64,000 nucleotides of DNA from Helicobacter canadensis MIT 98-5491 (GCF_000162575.1 NZ_CM000776.2:66950-130949); one strand, 5' to 3'. Shown: positions 28,201 to 38,408, numbered from the stretch's first letter. The notes: generated from the sequence alone by a model not told the origin. A program made the numbers and translations.

Positions 28201-29058
28201 TTAACTCCCTAATTCTTGAGCTAAGTTTTCTTTGGCTTCTTTAGGTAAATTAGCTAAAAAGTTTCCCATATCAAAGTCAATATTTTGTGCCTTTGCTTCA
28301 TTTAAAAGTGCGATAGCCTTTCTAGAATTAAAGTGGCTAAGTGGTGCATAAGGTTCAAAAAGGCAGTTAGTAATAGCTAGAGCATAGGCGTTTTTTTTGA
28401 TTTCATTGGTGGCAGCGTGAGGAGTATCAATATAAGCGATACTTTGGATTAGGACTTCATCAAACTTCCAATAATCAAATAAAAATCCCAAAAAAGATAT
28501 GCTATCAACACCGCAATAATGATTTTCTACTTCGTGAATATCTTGGAAATTATGGGCTTTATTTTCTGCTAAAAATTCTTTGTCTTTATCGGCTTTAATA
28601 AGCATATTAGAAAGCAAAATCATCCCTAATCTTAATAGCATTGCACAGGGCACAAGCGTATTTGCAAGGGCTTTATCCTCTTCTTTGAGCCAATTTGAGA
28701 TAAAATCCACTTCTTTAGAGCAGTTATTAAGAAAATCTGTAGTGTCTAAACCATAAGGAGAAACATCAATAGTGAAAGTAGATTTAAGAGAGTTAGCCAA
28801 AACAATATTTTTAATATTATTGATTCCTAATAGAGAAATAACTTGTTGAATGGTAGAGACTTGTCGTGAGAATCCATAAAAAGGGGAGTTTGCAAGACGC
28901 AATAATTCTCCAACCAAAAGTGGATCTTTCTGGATAATAGTGGCAATTTTTTTGACTTCTAAGTTTGCACCATTAGAATCAATATAATTGCGTAATTCTG
29001 TCACGGTGCTTGGTAGCGGTGGAAGATCTTGAATAGCCTTCAATAATAGGGGGTTCAT
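28201..29058 (-). CDS. HDOD domain protein
   Basis: The 285 residues are one HDOD domain, a metal-free relative of HD phosphohydrolases often tied to signalling or stress control. The start LPPLPSTVTELRNYI and the helix IIQKDPLLVGELLRLANSPFYGFSRQVSTIQQVISLLG are characteristic. The HD pair is absent, as expected. The partner and output are unknown. It is a lone gene, convergent with the peroxiredoxin gene. Confidence 0.88.
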   Translation of the reverse strand: MNPLLLKAIQDLPPLPSTVTELRNYIDSNGANLEVKKIATIIQKDPLLVGELLRLANSPFYGFSRQVSTIQQVISLLGINNIKNIVLANSLKSTFTIDVSPYGLDTTDFLNNCSKEVDFISNWLKEEDKALANTLVPCAMLLRLGMILLSNMLIKADKDKEFLAENKAHNFQDIHEVENHYCGVDSISFLGFLFDYWKFDEVLIQSIAYIDTPHAATNEIKKNAYALAITNCLFEPYAPLSHFNSRKAIALLNEAKAQNIDFDMGNFLANLPKEAKENLAQELGS

Positions 29059-29158
29059 ACTTTATCCTTGATTCCAAATATTTTTATTTATTTTATATTA
29101 TTTTTTTTAAAATTTTACTTATTTATTAAGTAGCAATGAGGGGTGAAGATTAATGCGA

Positions 29159-29164
29159 TATAAT
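29159..29164 (+). promoter_or_regulatory. -10 promoter of mqnA
   Basis: TATAAT lies 49 nt before the ATG, in an AT-rich gap divergent from the HDOD gene. Confidence 0.45.
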
Positions 29165-29213
29165 GTAAAATATAAGGAATATAAAATATTTGTTAATTTG
29201 GTAAGGAGAATTT

Positions 29214-29909
29214 ATGCGGTTTGGGAAAATTGATTATTTAAATCTTTTGCCTTTTGAAGTTTTTATACGCGCCTATCCAACACCTTCTCAATTTATGTTG
29301 TGCTATAAAAAACGAAAATCTTATCCAGCTAAACTCAATAAAGAATTTCTATTTGGCTATATTGATGCAGGATTTGTGTCTTCTATCACAGCTTTGCGAA
29401 AAAGCAATTTTTTTGCTTCAAGAATTGGGATTGTTGCAAGGAAAAAAGTCTTAAGCGTCATTTGTCTTAAAGAAGAAGAAGGGAGTGATTATCAATCAGC
29501 AACTTCTAATGCACTTTTGAAAGTTTTAGGTTTAAAAGGGCGTGTTTTGATTGGAGATAGGGCGTTAGTGGAAGTTTTAAAGCAAAAAAAGGAAGGTAGA
29601 AAAGATTATATTGATATGGGGGAATATTGGGTTTCTAAGCAGGGATTACCTTTTGTTTTTGGGAGATTATGTGTAAGAAAAGATCTAGCTTTTTTTAAGA
29701 AAGTTATTCAAGCTTTTGAGAAAAAACACATTAAGATACCTTATTATATCTTAGATGAAGCCTCTTGCAATACAGGGGTAAGTAAAAAGCAGATTTTGGA
29801 ATATCTAAAAGTTCTTTCTTATAAAATTGATAAGAAGGCTAATTTTGGTATGCAGAGATTTTATAGAGAATTGCGTATTTTAGGAATCAAACCTCCAAAA
29901 CGATTCTAA
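29214..29909 (+). CDS. mqnA: Chorismate dehydratase (menaquinone synthesis by the futalosine route)
   Basis: MqnA removes water from chorismate as the first step of the futalosine pathway that Helicobacter uses for menaquinone. The FGKIDYLNLLPFEVF start and the small-molecule-binding-protein fold are typical: FGYIDAGFVSSITA, IGDRALV, YIDMGEYWVSKQGLPFVFG. The 231 residues are a little short but complete. AAGGAG lies 6 nt before the ATG. Confidence 0.88.
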   Translation: MRFGKIDYLNLLPFEVFIRAYPTPSQFMLCYKKRKSYPAKLNKEFLFGYIDAGFVSSITALRKSNFFASRIGIVARKKVLSVICLKEEEGSDYQSATSNALLKVLGLKGRVLIGDRALVEVLKQKKEGRKDYIDMGEYWVSKQGLPFVFGRLCVRKDLAFFKKVIQAFEKKHIKIPYYILDEASCNTGVSKKQILEYLKVLSYKIDKKANFGMQRFYRELRILGIKPPKRF

Positions 29910-29945
29910 AATAATGCATTTAATGTTAAATATAATTTTTTATTG

Positions 29946-29951
29946 TATAAT
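29946..29951 (+). promoter_or_regulatory. -10 promoter of the ndk-yceD-rpmF-plsX-fabH run
   Basis: TATAAT lies 55 nt before the ndk ATG, with no terminator seen until after fabH. Confidence 0.45.
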
Positions 29952-30006
29952 AATAACTTTGATTTTATAAATTCCAAGATTTTTGGTAAAAAATAGGAGT
30001 AAGGAA

Positions 30007-30420
30007 ATGGAGAAAACATTATCCATTATTAAGCCAGATGCAGTGAAAAAGAATGTTATTGGTAAAATTATTGATAGATTTGAAAGCAATGGCTTAAGAA
30101 TTGCAGCAATGAAAAAAGTCCAATTAAGCCAAAGTGATGCACAAGAATTTTATGCTATTCACAAAAGTCGCCCTTTTTTCAATGATTTAGTTACTTTTAT
30201 GGTGAGCGGTCCAGTTGTTGTAATGGTATTGGAAGGATTGAATGCGGTTGCAAAAAATCGTGAATTAATGGGAGCTACTAACCCTAAAGAAGCAGCAGCA
30301 GGCACAATAAGAGCAGATTTTGCTGAAAGCATTGATGCCAATGCAGTGCATGGAAGTGATAGTTTAGAGAATGCGGAAAAAGAAATTAAATTTTTCTTTG
30401 CAGAAAGGGAAATTTGCTAA
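30007..30420 (+). CDS. ndk: Nucleoside diphosphate kinase
   Basis: Ndk balances nucleoside triphosphates through a phospho-histidine. The 137 residues begin [16 protein letters not shown]. The active-site H115 is in [15 protein letters not shown], with [12 protein letters not shown] and [14 protein letters not shown] intact. The ATG at 30007 has AGGAG 8 nt upstream. The upstream in-frame ATG at 29983 adds eight non-family residues. The next gene starts directly after its stop. Confidence 0.96.
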   Translation: MEKTLSIIKPDAVKKNVIGKIIDRFESNGLRIAAMKKVQLSQSDAQEFYAIHKSRPFFNDLVTFMVSGPVVVMVLEGLNAVAKNRELMGATNPKEAAAGTIRADFAESIDANAVHGSDSLENAEKEIKFFFAEREIC

Positions 30421-30792
30421 TTGGCTTCTAAAATTCCTTTTTTAAGAGCATTTCAAGTTTGCAAAAATGGAGAGAAGATTCCATTTTGTCTACAGCAAGA
30501 TTCGGTTAAGTTTGAGGGTTTCTTGTCTTATGATAGGAGTTATAGAGATTTTATCAAGCTTGATGCAAGATTGCAAGGAGAGATTGAATTGATATGCGAT
30601 TTGAGTGGGGAAGAATATTTAGAAGTATTAGATAATGAAGTTTCATTCTATCTTAGCAATGGAAAAGTTAGTTTAGATAACGAGCATTTTGAAGAAGTTG
30701 TTGAGTGTGAGAATGGAAGTGTTGATTTAGAAGAAATTTTGAGGGGCGAATTGGAAATGATTCGCTGTGATTATCATATTAAAACTAATTAA
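30421..30792 (+). CDS. YceD/DUF177 family protein
   Basis: This 123-residue acidic protein sits immediately upstream of rpmF, the classic place for YceD (DUF177), which is linked to 23S rRNA and ribosome metabolism in other bacteria. It starts at TTG directly after the ndk stop. 'LDARLQGEIELICDLSGEEYLEVLDNEVSFYLS' matches the family core, where one cysteine of the usual CDxxC is kept and the second is lost. The call rests on this pattern and on the gene order. Confidence 0.75.
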   Translation: MASKIPFLRAFQVCKNGEKIPFCLQQDSVKFEGFLSYDRSYRDFIKLDARLQGEIELICDLSGEEYLEVLDNEVSFYLSNGKVSLDNEHFEEVVECENGSVDLEEILRGELEMIRCDYHIKTN

Positions 30793-30815
30793 AACTAAAA
30801 TTTAAGGAGTAAAAA

Positions 30816-30968
30816 ATGGCAGTACCAAAGAGACGCGTAAGTAAAACAAGAGCAGCAAAGAGAAGAACGCATTATAAAATTGCTTTAGCAATGCCTATAA
30901 AAGATAAAGATGGCACTTGGAAAATGCCTCATAGGGTAAATAAATTTACTGGAAAATATAAAGACTAA
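30816..30968 (+). CDS. rpmF: 50S ribosomal protein L32
   Basis: The 50-residue protein starts [20 protein letters not shown] and is rich in Lys and Arg, as L32 is. The zinc-binding cysteines of some L32 proteins are absent, so this is the Cys-minus form. AAGGAG lies 7 nt before the ATG. It lies between yceD and plsX, the conserved order. Confidence 0.96.
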   Translation: MAVPKRRVSKTRAAKRRTHYKIALAMPIKDKDGTWKMPHRVNKFTGKYKD

Positions 30969-30989
30969 AGTCAAGCCTTGGTAAGTATT

Positions 30990-31985
30990 GTGAAAATTGC
31001 TGTTGATGCAATGGGTGGTGATTTTGGAGCTTCACCACTTGTAGAAGGTGCTTTGTGGGCATTAAAGGAGAGAGATTTTTCTCTAGTGCTTATTGGAAAT
31101 AAGACTATTCTTGATCCTTTGATTCCTGTGGATATGGCGAATAAGGTTCAAATTGTTCATTGTGAGGATTTTATTGCAATGGATGATGGTGCTACTGCAG
31201 CACTTAAGCGTAAAGATAGCTCGATTTATTTGGCTATGGAGATGCTCAAAAATAAAGAAGTGGATGCGGTGGTTTCTGCTGGGCATAGTGGTGCAACTAT
31301 GAGTTTGGCGACTTTGAAGATTGGACGCTTAAAAGGTATTTCTCGCCCTGCAATTTGCACTTTAATGCCACGAATAGATGGAAACAAAAGCTTAATTATC
31401 GATGCAGGGGCTAATGTAGATTGTAAGCCTGAGAATCTCTTTGAATTTGGCATTATGGGTTATGAGTATGCCAAATGGATTTTAAAATATCCCAAAGTGC
31501 GAATCGGATTGCTTGCTAATGGCGAAGAAGAATGCAAAGGCAATGAAAACACAAAAGCAGCAATGGAAATACTAAGGAATCATCCAAGTTTTATTGGAAA
31601 TATTGAGGGTAATAATATTTTTGATTCTTCTGTTGAAGTGGTTGTATGCGATGGTTTTGTCGGAAATGTTGTCCTAAAAACAAGTGAAGGTGTTGCGGAT
31701 TCAATCATTCATCTCTTGAAGCAATATATTAAAAGCTCTCTTATAGGGACTTTTGGAGCATTGTTTATGAGGGGTGTGTTTAAGAAACTAAAAAAGCAAA
31801 TTGACTATGCAGAGTATGGTGGAGCACCGCTCCTTGGTATTGATGGAAATGTGATTATTTGCCATGGAAAAAGCAATGCCAAAGCAATGAAAAATGCAAT
31901 TTTTCAAGCAATTTCTACGATTGAAAATAGCATCAATGATAAGATACTAAGTGCTTTGCAACTACACAAAATGCCAACAAAATAA
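30990..31985 (+). CDS. plsX: Phosphate acyltransferase PlsX
   Basis: PlsX makes acyl-phosphate from acyl-ACP for phospholipid synthesis. KIAVDAMGGDFG opens the protein, and VDAVVSAGHSGATMSLATLKIGRLKGISRPAI and VVVCDGFVGNVVLKTSEG are family blocks. The start is uncertain: GTG at 30990 gives MKIAVDAMGG, and TTG at 30978 adds four residues. Neither has a strong ribosome site, which suggests coupling to rpmF. Confidence 0.95.
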   Translation: MKIAVDAMGGDFGASPLVEGALWALKERDFSLVLIGNKTILDPLIPVDMANKVQIVHCEDFIAMDDGATAALKRKDSSIYLAMEMLKNKEVDAVVSAGHSGATMSLATLKIGRLKGISRPAICTLMPRIDGNKSLIIDAGANVDCKPENLFEFGIMGYEYAKWILKYPKVRIGLLANGEEECKGNENTKAAMEILRNHPSFIGNIEGNNIFDSSVEVVVCDGFVGNVVLKTSEGVADSIIHLLKQYIKSSLIGTFGALFMRGVFKKLKKQIDYAEYGGAPLLGIDGNVIICHGKSNAKAMKNAIFQAISTIENSINDKILSALQLHKMPTK

Positions 31986-32000
31986 TTTTTAGGAGATCCT

Positions 32001-33005
32001 ATGGAGAAAAAAATCTATGCAAGTTTAAACTCCATTGGAGCTTATGTGCCAAATAAAATTGTAACAAATGATGATCTTTCAAAAATCGTTGATACAAGCG
32101 ATGAATGGATACAAAAAAGAACAGGTATCAAAGAGCGAAGGTTTGCTGATTCTACTGAAGCGACAAGCGATTTAGCAACTAAAGCAGCACAACTTGCTAT
32201 AAAAAGGGCAAAGCTTACTCCTAATGAAATTGATATGGTGATTGTAGCAACTATCTCTCCAGATTTTCTTTGTATGCCTTCAACGGCTTGTGTGGTGGCT
32301 AATAATCTTGGGATTATTAATAAACCTGCTTTTGATATTTCAGCGGCGTGTAGTGGTTTTATTTATCTTTTGTATCTTGCAAAATCATTTATTGAATCTA
32401 GGGCTTGTAAAAATATCCTTATTATTGGTGCAGAGAAGTTATCAAGCATTATTGATATGGAAGATAGAAGCACTTGTGTGCTTTTTGGAGATGGTGCGGG
32501 AGCTGCTGTGATTGGAAGTAGTGAAGATCCAAGCCAAGCTATTTTAGATGTGAGAGTGGCTTCTAATGGTGGCTATCAGGAGTTTTTGATGACGCCTGGT
32601 TGTGGGAGCAGGAATCCGGCGAATGCTAAAATGCTTGAAGATCGGTTGCAGTTTATCAAAATGAAAGGCAATGAAACCTTTAAAATAGCCGTGAAAACAC
32701 TCACTAATGATGTGATTGAAATTATGAAAAATAATCATCTAACAAAAGATGATATTGATTTTTTCATTCCTCATCAAGCTAATTTACGGATTATTTCAGC
32801 AGTGGGAGAGAGTTTGGGATTTCCGATTGAAAAAGTAGCTCAAAGTGTGCAAAAATATGGCAACACTTCGGCTGCTTCGATTCCTATGGCAATGAATGAT
32901 TATTATGAAGCAGGGGCATTAAAGAAAGGTTCTAGGTTGCTCCTTGATGCCTTTGGTGGTGGATTAACTTGGGGATCAGCGATTCTTAGTTTTAATGGCG
33001 AATAA
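32001..33005 (+). CDS. fabH: Beta-ketoacyl-ACP synthase III
   Basis: FabH starts fatty acid synthesis by joining acetyl-CoA to malonyl-ACP. The Cys-His-Asn triad is visible: C117 in DISAACSGFIYLL, His in FIPHQANLRI, and Asn in YGNTSAASIPMA. The 334 residues fit. It ends the ndk-fabH run. AGGAG lies 6 nt before the ATG. Confidence 0.97.
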   Translation: MEKKIYASLNSIGAYVPNKIVTNDDLSKIVDTSDEWIQKRTGIKERRFADSTEATSDLATKAAQLAIKRAKLTPNEIDMVIVATISPDFLCMPSTACVVANNLGIINKPAFDISAACSGFIYLLYLAKSFIESRACKNILIIGAEKLSSIIDMEDRSTCVLFGDGAGAAVIGSSEDPSQAILDVRVASNGGYQEFLMTPGCGSRNPANAKMLEDRLQFIKMKGNETFKIAVKTLTNDVIEIMKNNHLTKDDIDFFIPHQANLRIISAVGESLGFPIEKVAQSVQKYGNTSAASIPMAMNDYYEAGALKKGSRLLLDAFGGGLTWGSAILSFNGE

Positions 33006-33050
33006 CTAAAATAGATAATTCATATAATATTTTATTAATCATAAATAAGA

Positions 33051-33056
33051 TATAAT
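33051..33056 (+). promoter_or_regulatory. -10 promoter of the cytochrome c peroxidase gene
   Basis: TATAAT lies 37 nt before the ATG at 33094, in the 88-nt gap after fabH. Confidence 0.5.
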
Positions 33057-33093
33057 TTAGCCTTCATTTTGATTATTGATTGAAGGAATTCAA

Positions 33094-34032
33094 ATGCGGG
33101 CTATTTGGTTATTTTTGCTCATTTTTGTCAGTCTCCAAGCGGTCGAATTTGCGGAAGTTGGTGTTGAGCCTATCCCTGATTCTATACCTTTTGATGAACA
33201 AAAAGCGAGACTTGGTAAAAAATTGTATTTAGATGCAAATCTTTCAAAAGACAAAACAATTTCTTGTAATTCTTGTCATCCTTTAGAAAATTATGGTGTT
33301 GATAATTTGCGTTTGTCTTTAGGAGTTGGTGGTGCTACTAATGGAGCGACAAATTCTCCTACAAGTTTTAATTCTGTTTTTAATTTTGTGCAGTTTTGGG
33401 ATGGTAGGGCTAAGGATTTACAAGAACAAGCAGCAGGTCCTTTGCTTAATCCAGTGGAACACGGAATGACAGAAGATGCAGTAGTTGCTGCTGTTAAAGA
33501 CAATCCAGAGTATGTGAAGAGTTTTGGAGAATTGTACGAAGAGGGGATTACATTTTTGACAATCACTGATGCTATTGCTGAATTTGAGAAAACTCTACTG
33601 ACGCCTAATTCGCCTTTTGATAAATGGTTAAAGGGAGATGAAAATGCTATCACTCCAGCTGCCAAGAGAGGTTTTGAAGCTTTTAAAAGCAATGGTTGTA
33701 TTTCATGTCATCAAGGACAAAATGTGGGTGGCAATATGTATCAAAAAATCGGAATCTTTGAGCCTTATAATGGTAGCGGACCTAATGGCAATTTAGGGCG
33801 TTATAATGTAACCCAAGATGAAAATGATAAATTAGTCTTTAAAGTGCCTTCTTTACGAAATATTGCCAAAACCGCCCCTTATTTTCATGATGGAAGTGTA
33901 GAAACATTGGAAGTTGCCGTGCAGTTAATGGCATTTTACCAACTTGGAAAATTTTTAGATAATGAAGTGGTAATGGACATTGTTTCATTTTTAGAAAGCC
34001 TTACAGGAGAATATAATGACAAACTCCAATAA
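33094..34032 (+). CDS. Di-haem cytochrome c peroxidase
   Basis: This periplasmic enzyme reduces hydrogen peroxide with electrons from cytochrome c. From ATG 33094 (GAAGGA upstream) it has 312 residues. The signal peptide is about 1-16, and there are two c-haem sites: CNSCH (C58, C61, H62) and CISCH (C202, C205, H206). [20 protein letters not shown] and [20 protein letters not shown] are family blocks. The chemoreceptor gene overlaps its end by 17 nt. Confidence 0.93.
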   Translation: MRAIWLFLLIFVSLQAVEFAEVGVEPIPDSIPFDEQKARLGKKLYLDANLSKDKTISCNSCHPLENYGVDNLRLSLGVGGATNGATNSPTSFNSVFNFVQFWDGRAKDLQEQAAGPLLNPVEHGMTEDAVVAAVKDNPEYVKSFGELYEEGITFLTITDAIAEFEKTLLTPNSPFDKWLKGDENAITPAAKRGFEAFKSNGCISCHQGQNVGGNMYQKIGIFEPYNGSGPNGNLGRYNVTQDENDKLVFKVPSLRNIAKTAPYFHDGSVETLEVAVQLMAFYQLGKFLDNEVVMDIVSFLESLTGEYNDKLQ

Positions 34033-35806
34033 AAAAACCTCTCTTTTTCTTTATCAATTCATCGGATTATCTGTATTTGTCCTTATTTTTATGCTACTTT
34101 TGTTGTTTTTTATTTTTAATAACTATGTAAGTGAAGAGAAAAACTCTCAAATTGCAGATTCTCTTAAGAAGCTAGAAAGCTATGATTTAAGAATTGATTC
34201 GGTTTTCAAAAATCAATTTAACTTTATTAATTATGATTCAAGTGTTAGAGATTCCAATAGTTTTGCCAAAGAATTAGAGTTTTTGAAGTCTCAAGGGATT
34301 GAAATTAGTAAAATACAAGAGATTTTTAACGCTAAGCAAAATCAGCTTGATAGATTTAAGCGAGCTAATTCGATTGCTTTTAATTCCAAAACTTTTTTGT
34401 ATGTGCTTCATCAAGAAATTGCTAAGCTTACAGAAAATAATCCTGCTTATTCTCAAGTCCTTAAGCTTACTAATGTCATCCTAGCAAAACTTGCAACAGA
34501 AAATATTTTAGAAAGTGAGAATCTTAAGAATCTAAATAGCATCATTAAGCAATTAGAGAGCTTTTCAAACCTTAATGAGCAAAATATTCAACTTTTTATT
34601 AAACATTACAAAATGATGTTAGCTCAAGCTTCTTTAATGCAGCAAAATTCTACAATCTATCAAGAACAAGCCTTGCAAAAAGAGATTGCTTTGGTGAATG
34701 CAATGGTAAAAGAGCGTCTTAAAAAAGAAAGCCAAAATAGACTTTATATTGCTTGTGGTGTGTTTGGTGCAACTTTGTTGTTAGTTTTATTCTTTATTTT
34801 CTTAACGCTTAAAAAAGTGATTATCCCTATTTCGCTTTTAGAAAAATTAACTAAGAATCTTGCTTCCAAAGAAGCCAATTTGAAATCTCGTTTGGTAATC
34901 GATCAAAAAAGTGAGCTCTCTCAAAGTGCTAATTATATCAATACCTTTATTTCTGTGGTTGAAAAATCGATTTTAGAGGCAATGGAAAATGCCAAATCAA
35001 GTCTTCATAATTCTCAAAAACTACAAGAAAACGCGGCGGTTTTGCAGCAAAATTCTGATGCTCAAAATGAACAAATTATAGATTTAAGAAAGATAGGAGA
35101 GGCTTTAGATAGTCATATCCAACAAAATAGTGTTTTGGCTGAAAACACAATTGAAGATATGAATAAAATGCAAAGTGTAATGCTAAAGGCTGAAGGGACA
35201 TTGAAGGAATTGGCAGAATTAATTACCCAAAGTAATGAACAAGAAAGCATTATTATAGAAAATATGGACAATCTCTCAAAGAGTGCTGATAGCATTACAG
35301 GGATTACAGAGAGTATTAAAGAAATTGCAGATCAAACCAATCTTCTCTCGCTAAATGCAGCGATTGAAGCAGCTAGAGCAGGGGAACACGGAAGAGGTTT
35401 TGCAGTTGTCGCTGATGAGGTAAGAAAACTCGCAGAAAAGACAACTAAATCGCTATTAGAGATTAATGCTACTGTTTCTTTGATCACACAACAGATTCAA
35501 GAAAATATTGAAGGAATGGATGTGGTGCATCGCTCAATGAGTAAAACCAATGAAGTAGCACAAGAGTTGCAAGGCGAAGTGGTTGATACAATGGAGCGTT
35601 TAAGAATGGGTGTTGAATCAACGCAAAATATGGCAGAAAAAAATATTGAAGCAAAAGATAAAATGGCAATTTTGGATAAAAAATTAGGAGCAGTTAGCGA
35701 TATTTCGCAACACATTAAAACCCTTTCAAGTGAGGTGAATGCCATTTCTATTAGCGTTCTTGATGGATCTAGCAAGCTTTCAAGTCGGTTAAGTAGCTTT
35801 CAGTAA
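34016..35806 (+). CDS. Methyl-accepting chemotaxis protein
   Basis: This 596-residue chemoreceptor has TM1 at about 10-36, a periplasmic helical sensor domain (about 37-240, four-helix-bundle type), TM2 at about 243-268, a HAMP-like segment, and a long cytoplasmic coiled coil. The signalling tip around [27 protein letters not shown] is conserved. It signals through CheW/CheA to CheY. The overlap with the peroxidase gene suggests joint transcription and perhaps a redox or periplasmic cue, which is inference. Confidence 0.95.
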   Translation: MTNSNKKTSLFLYQFIGLSVFVLIFMLLLLFFIFNNYVSEEKNSQIADSLKKLESYDLRIDSVFKNQFNFINYDSSVRDSNSFAKELEFLKSQGIEISKIQEIFNAKQNQLDRFKRANSIAFNSKTFLYVLHQEIAKLTENNPAYSQVLKLTNVILAKLATENILESENLKNLNSIIKQLESFSNLNEQNIQLFIKHYKMMLAQASLMQQNSTIYQEQALQKEIALVNAMVKERLKKESQNRLYIACGVFGATLLLVLFFIFLTLKKVIIPISLLEKLTKNLASKEANLKSRLVIDQKSELSQSANYINTFISVVEKSILEAMENAKSSLHNSQKLQENAAVLQQNSDAQNEQIIDLRKIGEALDSHIQQNSVLAENTIEDMNKMQSVMLKAEGTLKELAELITQSNEQESIIIENMDNLSKSADSITGITESIKEIADQTNLLSLNAAIEAARAGEHGRGFAVVADEVRKLAEKTTKSLLEINATVSLITQQIQENIEGMDVVHRSMSKTNEVAQELQGEVVDTMERLRMGVESTQNMAEKNIEAKDKMAILDKKLGAVSDISQHIKTLSSEVNAISISVLDGSSKLSSRLSSFQ

Positions 35807-35831
35807 AGAAGCTCACTTTTGCACCTTTTAG

Positions 35832-36242
35832 CTAGAAAATATCACAATATGATTCTCCATTGTGCAAAGTGGAGCTTTTAGTGTTTTCGCACTCTAAGAT
35901 TCCATTTTTAAGCACAAAAGACACAGATTTATCAGAGTTAATTCCGATAAAACCATTGTTTTGTATTTTGAAATAGCAACGACTAGGTTGCATATCTAAG
36001 TTTTTATAAAGTTTGGATAAGTCAAGGTTTTGGGCGGAATTGTTTTGGGCTTTGATATGATTTCTTAGTGCAATTTTGAAATTAAGAACTTGAATTTGCA
36101 GTTTTTTATCACAGGCACTTTGCTGATAATTAAAAAACTTTGGGATTCCAAAGCTAAGCAAGATCCCAAGCAAAAGTAAAACTAACAAAACTTCTAAAAG
36201 TGTGAAAGCTTTGTGATTTGAAAAAGGTTTATTAAAATACAA
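35832..36242 (-). CDS. Type IV pilin/pseudopilin-like protein
   Basis: The prepilin leader NHKA followed by FTLLEVLLVLLLLGILLSFG is the type II/IV cleavage site plus hydrophobic helix, with the Glu at +5. The -1 residue is Ala rather than the usual Gly. The mature body has cysteines at 'ACDKKL', 'SRCYF', 'LECEN' and 'SYCDIF' that may form disulfides. It overlaps the next pseudopilin gene by 11 nt. No secretion ATPase or outer-membrane secretin is nearby. Confidence 0.85.
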   Translation of the reverse strand: MYFNKPFSNHKAFTLLEVLLVLLLLGILLSFGIPKFFNYQQSACDKKLQIQVLNFKIALRNHIKAQNNSAQNLDLSKLYKNLDMQPSRCYFKIQNNGFIGINSDKSVSFVLKNGILECENTKSSTLHNGESYCDIF

Positions 36243-36717
36243 TAGAATTGCTTAGAAGCGGTATTGTAAGTGGGTTTGCTGAAGTAAGATTGATTTGATA
36301 GAGCAGTTTTTGGCAAGTGTCTCCATTTGTATCTGGAGTTTCAGTGGTAGAGATTTTCAAAAAACGCACTTGATTAGGTGTGTTAGCTTGTGTGCCATTT
36401 GAATCGCTGAGTAATTCTGCACTGATGCAAGATCCTCCTCTAGATGATTCAAGTTTTGTAGAAATCGTATAATCTCCTAGATTCCAATTGGATTCGCTCA
36501 AAGTGATAGCATCGCTAAAAGTGCCTTGTCCTTGTGAGAGAAAATAGGCAGGAAAAGAGCTTTTTAGGGTGCTTATATCGCTTTTTAGTGCGACAAGTTT
36601 GGCATCATCGCGACTAGCAGAGATTTTTGGAATAGCAATGGCGGCTAAAATACCTAAAATAACTAGAATAAATACTAGCTCAAGCATTGTGAAGGCTTTT
36701 TTGCTTTTTGATTCCAT
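36232..36717 (-). CDS. Type II secretion/pilin-like protein
   Basis: The N-terminus SKKA-FTMLELVFILVILGILAAIAIPKI is a class III signal with the same Ala at -1. The 161-residue protein has a serine- and threonine-rich globular body with two cysteines. It is the first gene of a two-gene pseudopilin operon. The pair is probably processed by a prepilin peptidase encoded elsewhere, and the role (pilus, competence or secretion) cannot be told from here. Confidence 0.87.
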   Translation of the reverse strand: MESKSKKAFTMLELVFILVILGILAAIAIPKISASRDDAKLVALKSDISTLKSSFPAYFLSQGQGTFSDAITLSESNWNLGDYTISTKLESSRGGSCISAELLSDSNGTQANTPNQVRFLKISTTETPDTNGDTCQKLLYQINLTSANPLTIPLLSNSIVF

Positions 36718-36809
36718 TGCATTTCCTAATTTATAGCTATTGCTTCTTATTTAGATTCTAGTGATTTTATCACTTTCTATCGTGTGTGTAAAGGGTTTTT
36801 AGTTTTTTT

Positions 36810-36818
36810 TGGTATCAT
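36810..36818 (+). promoter_or_regulatory. Extended -10 promoter of the adenylation gene
   Basis: TGGTATCAT lies 34 nt before the ATG at 36853. It is the only promoter-like element between the divergent pseudopilin gene and the cluster. Confidence 0.45.
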
Positions 36819-36852
36819 TAGAGAAAATTTTTGGGAATAAAAGGATTGAAAT

Positions 36853-38408
36853 ATGATAGAAACTAAGATAAGCTCGGTGGGGGGGGGCAGAGTCATTACA
36901 ATACTCATGTTTATGATTTTTTAGAAGAAAGTCTTACTTGTTTTAGCGAGAAAACTGCTTTTGTTGAGCCTTTTGCTAAGGAAAGAAAGGAAATCACTTA
37001 TAGGAATTTTGATACTTTCTCTAAAAAGGTAGCTAGTGAAATCTTAAGAAGTCTAGGAAATGAGAATCCTATTCAAAGTCCAGTTTTAATAATATTGCCT
37101 AAGGGAATTGATTGTTTGATTTCATTTTTTGGGGTGGCATTGAGTGGGAATTTCTATACACTCTTAGATGAAAAAAGCCCAAAAGAAAGAGTAGAAAAAG
37201 TCATAGAAATCCTAAAACCTAGACTTTTTATCACTTCAAAAGAATTGAAATTCGATTTAGCCTTGCCTACACTATACACAGAAGATTTTGAAGGTTTTGA
37301 TATAGATGAGTGTCTAATCCAAGTCGCCAAAGAAAAGCATATCGATACAAATTTGCTCTATGTTCTTTTTACTAGCGGAAGCACAGGAATCCCAAAAGGA
37401 GTAAGTATAGCACATAAAAGTGTGATTGATTACACTTCTTGGGTGTGCGAAACTTTTAAATTTGATGAAAATGAAATTTTGGCCAATCAAGCACCATTTT
37501 ATTTTGATAATAGTGTTTTAGATATTTTTTCAAGCATAAAATCAAGTGCAACCTTGCATCTTTTGCCTAATCATCTTTTTGCTTTTCCAAATAAAATTTT
37601 AGAATGCCTAGAAAAAGAAAAAGTAAGCACTATATTTTGGGTGCCTTCAGTGTTGGTCTATTTTGCCAATGAAAAGGGATTGCAAAAATATCCATTAAAT
37701 TGCTTAAAAAGAATTCTTTTTGCCGGTGAAATCATGCCTAATAAACAATTAAATATTTGGCGCAAATATTTATCTAACGCGTTTTTTGCTAATCTCTATG
37801 GTCCTACTGAAATTACTGTTGATTGTTCTTTTTACATAGTAGATCGTGAATTTAAAGATGAAGAGCTTTTGCCTATAGGTAAGGCTTGTAACAATACACA
37901 ACTTTTAGTTTTTGATGAAAATATGAATTTGATAACTCCTAAACAAATAGGCATAAAAGGTGAGCTTTATGTAAGGGGGACTTGTTTGTCATTGGGTTAT
38001 TATAACGATAAAGAAAAAACCCAAAAAGCTTTTATACAAAATCCTTTGCACAATCATTATTTGGACTTGCTTTACAAAACAGGAGATGTAGTCGCTTATA
38101 ATGAATTTGGTGAGCTTTTATGCTATGGGCGTGTGGATAATCAAATTAAATACATGGGGCATCGCATTGAGCTTGGAGAGATAGAAAGTGTGATTAATTC
38201 CCATCAAAAGATCAGAAATAGTGTTTGTATCTTTAAAGAAGAGATTGTATGCTTTTATGAAAGTGAGGAAGAGATTGATTTAAAAGTTTTTTTAAAAGAT
38301 AAATTGCCTGCCTATATGATTCCAAAAAAAATTGTAAAACTTGATAAATTCAAACTTAATCAAAATGGAAAAATTGACAGGAAAGTTTTGAATGAAATTT
38401 CCATTTAG
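36853..38408 (+). CDS. Phase-variable amino-acid adenylation enzyme (frame OFF)
   Basis: An ANL-family enzyme activates a carboxylate as AMP ester and loads it on a carrier. The ATG at 36853 opens a frame that crosses nine G (36879-36887) and stops at 36922. The adenylation domain lies in another frame, open from the G tract to 38408. Ten G would join them into about 518 residues. Downstream are SHYNTHVYDFLEES (start of the domain), FTSGSTGIPKG (A3, 37368-37400), NLYGPTEITVD (A5), YKTGDVV (A7), GRVDNQIKYMGHRIELGEIE (A8) and NQNGKIDRK with the catalytic Lys (A10). It is complete and not decayed, so it is switched off rather than dead. It resembles DltA and stand-alone NRPS A domains. The formyltransferase gene overlaps its end by 17 nt. 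Confidence 0.88.
36879..36887 (+). repeat. Poly-G tract (G9) in the adenylation gene
   Basis: Nine G residues lie 27 nt into the gene, where 10 (or 7) would restore the frame. The downstream domain has no stop codon back to the tract. Confidence 0.93.

Noticed and set aside
37095-38408. Starting the adenylation enzyme at TTG 37095
   Set aside because: The upstream frame is open to the G tract and holds the true start of the adenylation domain (NTHVYDFLEES). The TTG has no ribosome site.
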